A stretch of DNA of 32,733 nt from DATBED01 sp036276195 (GTDB lineage Bacteria; Patescibacteriota; Saccharimonadia; Saccharimonadales; UBA4665): NCBI GenBank assembly GCA_036276195.1, contig DATBED010000060.1, forward strand, positions 1 to 32,733. Reading direction: 5' to 3'. The number at the start of each line of letters is the position of its first letter. Position 1 is the stretch's first letter. The notes under the pieces were generated by a model. That model did no database searches. It saw nothing but the letters and a program-made list of their open reading frames with translations, and was not told where the DNA came from. The position numbers and the translations under genes are program-made. This document shows positions 8,662-16,801 of this stretch, in pieces.

Positions 8662-9975
8662 TTAGTAAGTTGGAGTAGCTACAAAGTCAGCCTGCGCGGT
8701 GTAGGAACCGGTCGGAGTGACAATGGTCGGGGTGGCGGCAAATTTAAGGATCAGGGCTTCTTTGTCGACCACAGTAGCAGAGCTGGCGATTGTCTCGGCT
8801 GTACCGCTCTCGTCCCAGGCATAGCCGCCAGCCGTCGTACCGGTAATCTGGCCGGCATCTGCCAGGTAGGTGGTGGCTACGCCGGTGCCGTCATAATTGC
8901 TAGCCTTTCGTAGATTATAGGTGTTGCCGGCATAGGTACAGGTGTAGCCAGCAGTATTCTTACAGTTAACACCGGCAATGGTCATACCAAAGGCTTCGGT
9001 GGCCGCCGTGAGAGTTGAGCGCGTAGCGCCAATGGCATTAATACACTGGTCAGTATTAACATTACCGGCATTACAGGTAGCGCCGGCCACTCTTAAAGTA
9101 CCTTTATGGTTGGTGCCGGACTGCTGAACGGCATCGTAAGCCACGGTAGTGCCGTTAAAAGCGTTAGTGCTAAGTTCGGCTAGGCCATTATTACCATCAC
9201 CCTTATCAATGGCCGGAACCGGCGAAATATTAACATGGCCGGAATCGAGCACGCCCAAGTTCAGCGATGTGCCGCTAATGGTGGAACAGGTCGGCGGCGT
9301 GGTGGTATCGGCGTCGTCAATAGTAGTCGAGCCAATGCAGAAGCTCAGCACTTCCTGAATAGCGGCGTTCACAGTGAATAGCTGTGTGGTCGAGGAGGCG
9401 ACGACTCCGGCATCGACCTGGGTGGTAAAGGTGGTGCTGCTATAGGTGGTAATGCGCTCAAAGAAGGTACAGTTAGCGGCCGCCGAACAGTTGGTATTAT
9501 CTTGGTTAACCACGCCGGTATCGGTAATGGCGTGGGCTGTGGTGGTCTGAGTTGTTGTGTCACTACGCGTTAAACAAAGCACGTCAACATTGACACAGTT
9601 ACCGGTTGCAGTATTGGTAGTAGTATTCTTAGTAAAACTAGTCGCACCCTGCCAACCGCTCTGGCTGATGGTGCCTCCAGACAGGTTGATGCCACTAGGA
9701 GCCGTGCAAGCACCGAGCGGAGTGGTGCATGTTTGAATCGTAAGACTCTGGACCTGCGTGGTTTGGGCCGGCGTAAAGGTGAAGCTATAGTTGGCCGTGG
9801 CACCAGCTTGGGCTGTCGAGATTACCACCGAGCGGTTGGTTATCTGCTGGGCCGTGGCCGTGGCATTCAGAAGCATGATCGGCCCGACAGTCATAAACGT
9901 AGCCATCAATAAGAGTAATACTCTCTGCATTCTCTCAAGCGATCGGCTGATAGCTGAAACCTTTTGCCTAATCAT
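8662..9975 (-). CDS. Secreted beta-rich surface protein, paralogue 1
   Basis: A 437-residue secreted protein with a signal peptide (about 1-43), then QITNRSVVISTAQAGATANY and the CTTPLGACTAPSGINLSGG motif. It ends GSYTAQADFVATPTY. It is strongly similar along its whole length to the neighbouring 10098-11369 product: both share SGWQGATSF/SSWQGATSF, CNAGNVNTDQCINAIGAT-type and YAWDESGT segments. This indicates tandem duplication. Several paired cysteines suggest disulfide-stabilised loops outside the cell. It is Thr/Ser rich with no catalytic motif. A promoter is visible at 10014-10042. Confidence 0.72.
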   Translation of the reverse strand: MIRQKVSAISRSLERMQRVLLLLMATFMTVGPIMLLNATATAQQITNRSVVISTAQAGATANYSFTFTPAQTTQVQSLTIQTCTTPLGACTAPSGINLSGGTISQSGWQGATSFTKNTTTNTATGNCVNVDVLCLTRSDTTTQTTTAHAITDTGVVNQDNTNCSAAANCTFFERITTYSSTTFTTQVDAGVVASSTTQLFTVNAAIQEVLSFCIGSTTIDDADTTTPPTCSTISGTSLNLGVLDSGHVNISPVPAIDKGDGNNGLAELSTNAFNGTTVAYDAVQQSGTNHKGTLRVAGATCNAGNVNTDQCINAIGATRSTLTAATEAFGMTIAGVNCKNTAGYTCTYAGNTYNLRKASNYDGTGVATTYLADAGQITGTTAGGYAWDESGTAETIASSATVVDKEALILKFAATPTIVTPTGSYTAQADFVATPTY

Positions 9976-10013
9976 GATATTTGCTTAAATTTTTGTTTAG
10001 GTTGTTCTCTGGT

Positions 10014-10042
10014 AATATAACATAAGAACTACGGTGCAACAA
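10014..10042 (-). promoter_or_regulatory. Promoter upstream of paralogue 1
   Basis: On the minus strand, TTGTTG (10042-10037) and TATATT (10019-10014) are 17 bp apart, with TGT just before the -10 as an extended element. The predicted leader is about 30 nt and has no clear Shine-Dalgarno sequence. A perfect TTATCCACA lies just upstream at 10056-10064. Confidence 0.5.
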
Positions 10043-10097
10043 GCCAGACTTCCAGTTATCCACAGTATTCTTTTGAGTAATTTGGTTCATCATAATC

Positions 10098-11369
10098 TTA
10101 AAAGGTGGGTGTCGCCACGAAATTAGCTTGAGCAGAGTAGCTACCAGTTGGCGTAACAATGGTCGGGGTGGCCGCAAATTTAAGGATCAGAGCCTCTTTA
10201 TCAAGCACTGTGCTGGAACTAGCCACCGTACCAGAGGTGCCGCTTTCATCCCAAGCATAGCTACCGGCAGTTGTACCAGCGACTAAACCCGTATCGGCAT
10301 CATAGGTGGTAGCCGAGCCGGTGGCGTCATAGGTGGAGTTTTTGCGTAGGTTATAGCTGTTAGCGGTGTAGCTGCAAGTGTAAGCCGTAGTGGCTTTGCA
10401 GTTAATGCCGGCTACGGCCATGCCAAAAGCTTCCACGCCGGCTGTCACGGTAGATTTTGTAGTGCCGATGGCATTGACGCACTGGTCTGTATTAACGGAG
10501 CCAGCGTTACAAGTGGCGCCAACCACTCGCAGCGTGCCTTGGTGGTTAGTGCCGGACTGCTGGATGGCATTGTAAGTTACGGCCGCGCCGCTAGTGGCAT
10601 TGGTGCTCAGTTCGGCAATGCCATTGTTATTGTCGCCGCCATTAGCCACAGTAACCGGGGTAACGGATGTATTGGCCGAACTCAACGGGCCTAGACTAAC
10701 AGAGGTACCGCCCACTCCGCTGCAGGCCGGTGGTGTGGAGGTATTGGAATCATCGATAGTAGTAGCGCCAATACAGAAAATCAGCTGTTCCTGAATGGTG
10801 GCGTTAATGGTCAGGGTTTGGGTGGTCGAGCCGGCCACCGTACCGTTATCAACGGGGGTACTATAGGCGGTATCACTAAAAGTCGAGATACGCACAAAGA
10901 AAGTACAGTTAGCCGTCGAGCAGCTGGTGCCATTAGGGTTAGTTGCTCCCGTATCTGTAATAGTGTGAGCAGTCAGGGTCTGGGACGTGGTATCGGTCCG
11001 CTTGGCGCACAAGTTGGTGGTGACATTACAAGCCGGTGACGAAGTCGTCGTATCTTTAACGAAACTAGTTGCGCCCTGCCAACTGCTCTGGCTGACCGTG
11101 CCGCCCGATAAGTTAACGCCGCTTGGAGCCGTACAGGTACCGACGGCGGTCGTACATGACTGGAATAGCAGGCTTTCGACTTGGGTAGTCTGGCCCGGGG
11201 TAAAGGTAAAGGTGTAATTAGCAGAGGCGCTGATTACGGCAGTTGACATGGTGATGGAACGGCTGGTAATTGTAACGGCTGCGGCGCTGCCGCCGTCTAG
11301 CAGCGATACCAATCCCGTGGCCCCAAATAGCATCACTAAAGCAGTCAGCACCGTCAGGGTGCGCCGCAT
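10098..11369 (-). CDS. Secreted beta-rich surface protein, paralogue 2
   Basis: About 423 residues from the ATG at 11369, chosen because MRRTLTVLTALVML makes a standard signal peptide. An in-frame ATG at 11402 would add 11 residues. The mature part starts ITSRSITMSTAVISASANY and carries CTTAVGTCTAPSGVNLSGG. It ends GSYSAQANFVATPTF. It is a tandem paralogue of the 8662-9975 product, with matching cysteine positions over the full length. It is presumably an exported structural surface protein, possibly a subunit of a multiprotein layer together with its neighbours; that role is inferred from context. Confidence 0.72.
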   Translation of the reverse strand: MRRTLTVLTALVMLFGATGLVSLLDGGSAAAVTITSRSITMSTAVISASANYTFTFTPGQTTQVESLLFQSCTTAVGTCTAPSGVNLSGGTVSQSSWQGATSFVKDTTTSSPACNVTTNLCAKRTDTTSQTLTAHTITDTGATNPNGTSCSTANCTFFVRISTFSDTAYSTPVDNGTVAGSTTQTLTINATIQEQLIFCIGATTIDDSNTSTPPACSGVGGTSVSLGPLSSANTSVTPVTVANGGDNNNGIAELSTNATSGAAVTYNAIQQSGTNHQGTLRVVGATCNAGSVNTDQCVNAIGTTKSTVTAGVEAFGMAVAGINCKATTAYTCSYTANSYNLRKNSTYDATGSATTYDADTGLVAGTTAGSYAWDESGTSGTVASSSTVLDKEALILKFAATPTIVTPTGSYSAQANFVATPTF

Positions 11370-11502
11370 TTCTACCAAAACCCCTCTAAAATATTGCCAC
11401 ATACGATGTTACACTCTTTGTTTCACGCTGCTCCACAGCCTATAGAGCTGTTCATTTAACAATAGCACTAGCGTGATAGCGAAGCAAGCAATTCAGCCAA
11501 AA

Positions 11503-12255
11503 TTAAAAGGTGGCAATGGCCACTAAATCTTGGGTCATGTTATAGGTGCCGGCCTTGCTGGAGCCGTTGATATTCACTAGATAAGAGACGGTGTAATCGG
11601 TTTCACCCCAGCCATTACCGTTACTTTGGGCGACGACCTGGCCCTTGACGTACTTGAACAATCCACAAGTGCTGTAGCCAGCGGCAGCGCTACCAGTGGC
11701 AAAGGAAGTATCGGGTACCGCCACTGGATCGGCGCCAAAGTTGGCCGGAGCTGGGTTCGCGCAGGTAGTTTGATTCTTAACTAAATTTAGGCCGTACTGC
11801 TCGGTGCCTGGGCTGGAAGCCGTGGGGCTCGACAAGCCGTTTAAAGCCGCGCCCTCTTCGTTAGTTGGTGGATTATTCATACTAACCACTGTGTAACCGC
11901 TATCCACATAAGCCCTAACATGGAAGGTAGCCGTGCCGGTGGCTGGGCTGGCTGGGCTAAGCGTGCCTAGATTTATCGTGGCCGGGTTAACCACCATCTC
12001 TAAAAACGGCTCGTTGGCCGTTAAAAAGCCGGCGTTGGCGCCATAGTGGGTGCTGTTGATGGTGCCCCCGGCCGTGGCGCCCAGGCTTTGTTGGGCCTGG
12101 TAATTAGGCGAACTAGCGTTCAATAGGCCGCCCGAACCAATCTGGACCTCGTTAACTTCATAATTACTCGAGCTGGATTGGCCTCCGGCATAAGCCACGG
12201 CCGGGGCCATCAATAAGGCAATGCCCACTACACCCCAATACCTCGATAGCTTCAT
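11503..12255 (-). CDS. Secreted surface protein with SSNY repeat motif
   Basis: A 250-residue exported protein with a signal peptide ending near AYAGG. The mature N-terminus has SSSNYEVNEVQIGSGG, a linker, then SSPNYQAQQSLG and a YGANAGFLT segment, followed by an Ig-like beta domain. It ends AGTYNMTQDLVAIATF, the same kind of terminal strand as the three neighbouring secreted proteins. Four cysteines are present. The gene begins 13 nt after the stop of the membrane-protein gene, with a -10 hexamer in that gap. It is probably a structural or adhesive surface protein; no enzyme motif is seen. Confidence 0.7.
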   Translation of the reverse strand: MKLSRYWGVVGIALLMAPAVAYAGGQSSSSNYEVNEVQIGSGGLLNASSPNYQAQQSLGATAGGTINSTHYGANAGFLTANEPFLEMVVNPATINLGTLSPASPATGTATFHVRAYVDSGYTVVSMNNPPTNEEGAALNGLSSPTASSPGTEQYGLNLVKNQTTCANPAPANFGADPVAVPDTSFATGSAAAGYSTCGLFKYVKGQVVAQSNGNGWGETDYTVSYLVNINGSSKAGTYNMTQDLVAIATF

Positions 12256-12262
12256 CTCTAGA

Positions 12263-12268
12263 AGTATA
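12263..12268 (-). promoter_or_regulatory. Leaderless -10 element inside an operon junction
   Basis: TATACT on the minus strand lies 7 nt before the ATG at 12255. The TGA stop of the preceding gene is directly adjacent and supplies the TGn of an extended -10. No good -35 is visible. Internal transcription starting at the ATG is likely but unproven. Confidence 0.45.
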
Positions 12269-12961
12269 TCAAACGGCCTGGAAAGTCTTGATTAGTCGAG
12301 TGAATGGCGTAGGGTCTGGTGTAACCGAAAGATTGCGATAAATGATAATGTAGCGGGCCGTCGTGCCGTTATTACGCTTGAGCATCAGGTTATAGTCAGC
12401 TCCCACTTGGCCAACTATAACCGTGAATTGCGGCGAATCAGGCACGCACAATATATTAGTACCGCTAAGTGTAACCGGCTTGATGCGTTTTAGGTCGGTT
12501 GACTTATACAAGCTGCCGCAAGTGTCGGAAATGTCTCCCGTCAGGGTAAAGGAGTTTCCGCCGACGATTTGCACCGGCAACACCCGCGTTACCGCCAGGT
12601 CGCCTTGAAGCGGTACTTGGTTGACATAAACGGTAATGGAATGGGCCGGTACACCATCTTGATACAAGAGATAAGTCAGCTTGTTTGGCGTGCTATCGTT
12701 CGGCGCGTAAAGCCATTGATCGGAACTCATGAACTGAAAATAGGCCGAGCGAAAGGTCTGCGGCCCGGCAATCGTAGAGTGAAGAGTATTGCCAATCGGC
12801 CTGTTCGTGGCTTGAGCTTGTCGCCCAACATCAAAAAACACTACCAACACGCCTGCAATAATCAAACCGAGCAACAGACTGGCCAGCCGGAACCGGCGCC
12901 GGTAACGCCGCTGGTGCACGGTGTCAACCGACCGGTTAATCTTATAAGTAATTTTTGTCAT
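12269..12961 (-). CDS. N-terminally membrane-anchored extracellular protein, unknown
   Basis: 230 residues: a strongly basic N-terminus (RRYRRRFR), one membrane helix (about 27-45, LASLLLGLIIAGVLVVFF), then an extracellular region of about 185 residues predicted to be beta-rich. Two cysteines in DTCGSLY and NILCVPD may form a disulfide. No family is recognised. It is the first gene of the minus-strand surface cluster, transcribed from a divergent promoter shared with the 13003 gene. It is probably an assembly or anchoring component of the surface proteins that follow (inference from position). Confidence 0.65.
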   Translation of the reverse strand: MTKITYKINRSVDTVHQRRYRRRFRLASLLLGLIIAGVLVVFFDVGRQAQATNRPIGNTLHSTIAGPQTFRSAYFQFMSSDQWLYAPNDSTPNKLTYLLYQDGVPAHSITVYVNQVPLQGDLAVTRVLPVQIVGGNSFTLTGDISDTCGSLYKSTDLKRIKPVTLSGTNILCVPDSPQFTVIVGQVGADYNLMLKRNNGTTARYIIIYRNLSVTPDPTPFTRLIKTFQAV

Positions 12962-12986
12962 GCTATACCGTTTACGCTTACATCCG

Positions 12987-12994
12987 ATTATACT
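12987..12994. promoter_or_regulatory. Overlapping divergent -10 elements
   Basis: Plus strand: TATACT at 12989-12994, 8 nt before the ATG at 13003. Minus strand: a perfect TATAAT at 12992-12987, 26 nt before the ATG at 12961. The two lie inside the near-palindrome TTATACTGTATAA, so both RNA polymerases would compete for the same bases. The -35 boxes are weak on both sides. Confidence 0.55.
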
Positions 12995-13002
12995 GTATAA
13001 CT

Positions 13003-13995
13003 ATGGAAACTGAAGCCGATGACTCCCTCGACAAAGGTGCCGAAGACCTAGACAGCGACCAGTCGGCCGGTGAACCAGACGGCTCGCCTGACCCCAGCAG
13101 TGCCGATGCCACTGGTGATTCCGCCACGCCTCTGCCGCAGCCGCCCAAAAATAAATCCAAACGGGCCGCCTTGAAACGGTTCAATATTTATTTATTATTA
13201 TTTTTGTTTATTATAGTTATCGCTTTAGGTGTGATTGGTGCCACCTTTATAGCTAGCAAACACAATTCTAGCCCTTCCCCCATTTCGTCTCAAAGCCTGA
13301 CCCAAAGTACGCTTGACCAGCTGGCCAATAGCGACGCCACTGTTGGCAGCAACAACCAAGTTCTGAATGTCCAAAGCAGCGCCGTGTTTGCGGGCAAGGT
13401 CTTAGTCCGCCAAGACCTGGAAGTAGCTGGCAGCCTGCAAATTGGTGGCACAGTGGCTTTAAATGGCCTAGCCGTCTCTGGTACCTCGCAGCTGGGCCAA
13501 GTGCAGATTAACAAAGATCTGGCTGTGGCCGGTAATAGTAGCATCCAGGGCACGGTCACCATAGCTAAGAGCTTGCAAGTTAATGGCAGCGGCACGTTTA
13601 GCGGGCCGCTGTCGGCACCGCAAATTACTACCTCCAGCCTGCAGCTTAACAGCGATCTGACGCTGACTCACCACATTGTCGCCGGCGGCGCCACACCGTC
13701 ACACAGCGGCGGAAGCGGCCTGGGCAGCGGCGGCACGGCCAGTGTATCGGGCAGTGACACCAGCGGTTCAGTCACCATTAATACCGGTGCCGGTCCGGCA
13801 GCCGGCTGTTTCGTGACCATCGACTTTGTCAATAAATACGACTCCACGCCGCATATACTGCTGACGCCGGTCGGCTCCAGCGCCGGCGGTTTGAGTTACT
13901 ATGTCAACCGCAGCTCTTCCAGCTTCAGCATCTGCGATGCCACAGCGCCGCCGGCCAGCGCCAGCTTCGGTTTCGACTACTTTGTCGTTGGCTAG
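13003..13995 (+). CDS. Membrane-anchored short fibre protein
   Basis: A 330-residue protein from the ATG at 13003. An upstream in-frame ATG at 12955 would overlap the promoter and add an unlikely peptide. It has an acidic, Pro-rich cytoplasmic N-terminus (about 1-58), one membrane helix (about 60-85), and a linker. A regular beta-repeat stalk (about 115-225) follows, with recurring units such as DLEVAGSLQIGGTV and DLAVAGNSSIQGTV, like a beta-helix or phage-fibre shaft. The C-terminal domain (about 230-330) resembles that of the 685-5394 protein (GSDTSG versus GNDTAG; PHILLTPV versus PSVVITPA). It is likely a surface fibre anchored by its N-terminus. Confidence 0.75.
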   Translation: METEADDSLDKGAEDLDSDQSAGEPDGSPDPSSADATGDSATPLPQPPKNKSKRAALKRFNIYLLLFLFIIVIALGVIGATFIASKHNSSPSPISSQSLTQSTLDQLANSDATVGSNNQVLNVQSSAVFAGKVLVRQDLEVAGSLQIGGTVALNGLAVSGTSQLGQVQINKDLAVAGNSSIQGTVTIAKSLQVNGSGTFSGPLSAPQITTSSLQLNSDLTLTHHIVAGGATPSHSGGSGLGSGGTASVSGSDTSGSVTINTGAGPAAGCFVTIDFVNKYDSTPHILLTPVGSSAGGLSYYVNRSSSSFSICDATAPPASASFGFDYFVVG

Positions 13996-14250
13996 AACAG
14001 TTACTTAAGGTTTAGTTATTAAAACTGTCATTTTCCTCGCTCAATTTGTGGCCTATCGCTTTGCTCTCCGCAAGCTACATGTTAAATGTATATACAGCCT
14101 CTAGGGGTGGCAATCCTTATTTGTATATACGTTTAGCAGGTGGTAAGGCAGGAGCTATGAAGGACCCAGAAAGTGATGCATCTGATACAACCTTACAGAG
14201 CCCTAAATAAATTCTTTGTCTTCATTTTAGTGGGAGGGTTACGGTTAAGG
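13996..14250. other. Convergent intergenic region
   Basis: This gap lies between the short-fibre gene and the 3' end of the ATPase operon. An inverted repeat ACAGTT (13997-14002)/AACTGT (14023-14028) followed by CATTTT is a weak terminator candidate. TGTATATACA (14087-14096) is a perfect palindrome, and GTATATAC recurs at 14123-14130. A 17-codon frame (14157-14210) has AGGAG just upstream, but nothing else supports it as a gene. Confidence 0.35.
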
Positions 14251-14631
14251 CTAGACGTCTAGAAAGACAATCACCTTGTCGGCCTTAACGTGTAATAGGC
14301 CGCCAGCAATCTTGATGTGTTGGTCGCCCTTGTTAACCGTACGGATAATCAGCTCGCAGGGGCTCAACAATGACATAAAGTTATGGTGCTTGGGCAACAC
14401 ATCAAACGGCCCGGTGCGGTTTTCGGCCGTCAAGCTAAAAGCCCGGCCATCATAATAGGTGCGGAATGGCGCATTAACTTTTACCTCCATGCTTAAGCGG
14501 TCTTTATCCTTGCTGCTATAGTCTGTTACCGCCCGCAGCTGTTCTTGCTCGGTTTGGCTAACTGGTTCGGCCGGCACTTCATCGAGAGCTCGTTGTTCAT
14601 CGACACCGGTCGACTGGCCGCTATCACTCAT
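14251..14631 (-). CDS. atpC: F1-like ATPase epsilon subunit, truncated type
   Basis: 126 residues. The recognisable part is the epsilon beta-sandwich (about 48-126): VNAPFRTYYDGRAFSLTAENRTG, GPFDVLPKHHNFMSLL in place of the usual GELGIYPGHAPLLT, and GGLLHVKADKVIVFLD near the end. The protein stops there, so the two C-terminal regulatory helices of normal epsilon are absent. An unusual acidic N-terminal extension of about 45 residues is present instead. The start overlaps the beta stop as ATGA. It should sit on the gamma stalk of the F1 head, but cannot inhibit by helix extension as standard epsilon does. The final gene of the operon. Confidence 0.78.
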   Translation of the reverse strand: MSDSGQSTGVDEQRALDEVPAEPVSQTEQEQLRAVTDYSSKDKDRLSMEVKVNAPFRTYYDGRAFSLTAENRTGPFDVLPKHHNFMSLLSPCELIIRTVNKGDQHIKIAGGLLHVKADKVIVFLDV

Positions 14632-15932
14632 ACAACGATTTCCTCAATGCTTTTGAGGGTTTCCTCGCGGCTGAAAAAATCGCCTTTAACACCGGTGTGT
14701 TTGGTCATAACGTTCATATTTTGCGTAAAGTTGGTAATTAATTTCTTGGCCTTGGCATAGTCGGCGCGGTCGGCCGGGCTAAGCTCATTTTCACCAATAA
14801 TGGCAATAATTCCTTTCAAGGATTCGTATTTTTGCAGCAAGGCTTGAACCTGCACACTTAACAGATAGTGGCGCTCGCCAACGACTTCGGGCGTCAGCAG
14901 CGAAGAGGTAGTCAGGTTAAGGTCGACGGCCGGGCGAACGCCCTGCTCCGCCACCTTACGCGACAGCACGATAATCGAATCCATTTCATGCTGAATGAAC
15001 TGCACGGCCGGATCGGAAATGTCGTCGGCCGGCACGTAAATGGTTTGTACCGAGGTAATCGAACCGTGCTCATTGGAACTTAAGCGGTCTTGCAAAATTT
15101 TCACATCTGAAAAGATGGTCGGTTCGTAGCCGCCTTCATTCGGCACTTGATCTAGAATAGTCGCCAACTCATTGCGAGCTTGAACGTAACGGTACATATT
15201 ATCGGCAAAGAACAGGATGTCTTTATTTTGCTGGTCGCGGAAATACTCAGCCGACGACACGGCCGAAATACCAACCAAGGCCCGCTGCACCGGGTTCTCA
15301 TTCATCTGGGCAAAGAACATACAGGTATTTTTGAGTAGATCGTTCTCTTTAAGTGTCGTATACAGCTCATGGCCTTCGCGAATACGCTCGCCAATACCGG
15401 CAAAGAAGCTCAGGCCACCGCCGCTCTGGGCAATGTTATTAATCAGCTCCATAGTGAGCACGGTTTTGCCAACGCCGGCACCACCGATAATGCCAATCTT
15501 ACGACCCTTCACAAACGGCGTAAAAAAGTCGATTACTTTAATACCGGTCTCTAAAATTTCCGGCTTAGCCACCGAAAAATCCGATGTTTTACCCGGCAAG
15601 GTCATGATGTTTTTATACTTAACCTTGTCGGGCGCTATCGCTGCCAGGCCATCTAACGGGTCACCTAGGGCATTGAGCACTCGGCCAATCATAGCTTCGC
15701 CGGCCGGCACTTCGATACCCTTGTGGGTTCGTTCGACTTTCATGCCCTTAGTTAAACGAATGTCATTGCGAACGTTCAGGCAAAAAGCGATGCCGCCGGT
15801 TTCCAGTTTATCGACCAGCAGATGGGTCTGGTGGCCGTTTTGCACTTCTATCAGCTCGTTCAGTTCGGGCGGATCATCGTCGAACTGCACGCGGGCCACC
15901 AGGTCTTTAATGGTCATTAGCGTGCCGGCCAT
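14628..15932 (-). CDS. atpD: F1-like ATPase beta (catalytic) subunit, divergent
   Basis: 434 residues, shorter than the usual 460-480. Catalytic features are intact: Walker A GGAGVGKT (150-157), E182 and R183 in GIGERIREG, and Walker B D244 in DILFFADN. So ATP hydrolysis or synthesis is expected. Departures from the family: the adenine-pocket Tyr (Y331 in E. coli, in GIYPAVD) is Arg in GVRPAVD (333), as in alpha subunits. The DELSEED torque helix reads NELSPAD (382-388). The C-terminal tail after KGDFF is about 25 residues short. The start overlaps the gamma stop (TAATG), with GGGAG 9 nt upstream. Confidence 0.9.
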   Translation of the reverse strand: MAGTLMTIKDLVARVQFDDDPPELNELIEVQNGHQTHLLVDKLETGGIAFCLNVRNDIRLTKGMKVERTHKGIEVPAGEAMIGRVLNALGDPLDGLAAIAPDKVKYKNIMTLPGKTSDFSVAKPEILETGIKVIDFFTPFVKGRKIGIIGGAGVGKTVLTMELINNIAQSGGGLSFFAGIGERIREGHELYTTLKENDLLKNTCMFFAQMNENPVQRALVGISAVSSAEYFRDQQNKDILFFADNMYRYVQARNELATILDQVPNEGGYEPTIFSDVKILQDRLSSNEHGSITSVQTIYVPADDISDPAVQFIQHEMDSIIVLSRKVAEQGVRPAVDLNLTTSSLLTPEVVGERHYLLSVQVQALLQKYESLKGIIAIIGENELSPADRADYAKAKKLITNFTQNMNVMTKHTGVKGDFFSREETLKSIEEIVV

Positions 15933-16801
15933 TAGTAACGACTCCCGGCAGCGGCCGCTCTACCCTTCTTAAGCCCGTTGATGATCTCTTTGAGGCGTTC
16001 GTCTTTAACGGCCCGTTTGGCCCGGTTGTAATCAAGCCGCAGGTCGTCTTTCATCTCGTCGGCTCGCTGGTGCGAAGCGCTCATGGCCCGGAAGCGCGAA
16101 GCGTATTGGGCCAGTTTTGATTCCAAGATCAATTGGCTGATGGAAATCTGCATCATAGAGCGCTCTAAGTGAGCCGCCACAGCATATGAACTGGGCTCAA
16201 AGATATAGTTTTCCTCGCTAATTACATCTTCAGATCTTTCACTAGTGCTGCCCTTCTGTGTAATGGCGGCCGAAAGCTCAATCCGCTTAACGTCTTGCAC
16301 CATTAAGGAAACATACTCCTGGTAGAACAGCTTGGTCGAGCGGTATTGCTGCACCAGCTCGGTAATCGGACCAACATTAATATTGCGATCTTTATGCGGC
16401 ATTTTAAAGTATTTCTTAAAGGCTACGCCGCGCTGGGCCAGCTGAGTGGCGCCGTGGTGGCCGATCACAATGATGTCAACCGTTGCTGGGTCATAAGTTT
16501 GCAGCATCAGGTCAACCAGTTTTTGATCAATGTCACCGCTAAAGCCACCTTCGGCGGTAATAATTATATAGAGTTCCTTATTAACAACTTTGGTGGAATT
16601 GTCGCGTCCAAAACTAAAAAGCGTGTCAATCCTAAGCTGTGAGTAAATGTGCCACAACTCGTTAAAAAACTTGGTTGATTGCAGCACCTGGTCGCGGATT
16701 TGCGAGATACGCATACTGGCGATGCCTTCAAAGGCGCTCGTCAGCTCAGTTAGTGTGGTCATGGACTGTTCTTCGACTGCAATTTCGTTAGGGCGCTTCA
16801 T
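15932..16801 (-). CDS. atpG: F1-like ATPase gamma (rotor shaft) subunit, divergent
   Basis: 289 residues, normal gamma length. The N-terminal coiled-coil helix is recognisable only by position (LTELTSAFEGIASMRISQIR replaces the usual KITKAMEMVAASK). The central Rossmann-like domain has LYIIITAEGGFSGDID where gamma has SDRGLCG. The C-terminal helix is well conserved: AMSASHQRADEMKDDLRLDYNRAKRAVKDERLKEII. About 12 extra residues (LKKGRAAAAGSRY-like) follow the normal end. The start is firm: GGAGG lies 7 nt upstream and ATGA overlaps the alpha stop. It should rotate inside the alpha/beta ring and connect to whatever replaces the c-ring. Confidence 0.85.
   Translation of the reverse strand: MKRPNEIAVEEQSMTTLTELTSAFEGIASMRISQIRDQVLQSTKFFNELWHIYSQLRIDTLFSFGRDNSTKVVNKELYIIITAEGGFSGDIDQKLVDLMLQTYDPATVDIIVIGHHGATQLAQRGVAFKKYFKMPHKDRNINVGPITELVQQYRSTKLFYQEYVSLMVQDVKRIELSAAITQKGSTSERSEDVISEENYIFEPSSYAVAAHLERSMMQISISQLILESKLAQYASRFRAMSASHQRADEMKDDLRLDYNRAKRAVKDERLKEIINGLKKGRAAAAGSRY

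Noticed and set aside
15217..15972. 251-codon plus-strand frame opposite the beta subunit gene
   Set aside because: It lies entirely over a conserved F1 beta gene and shows no protein-like domain pattern.
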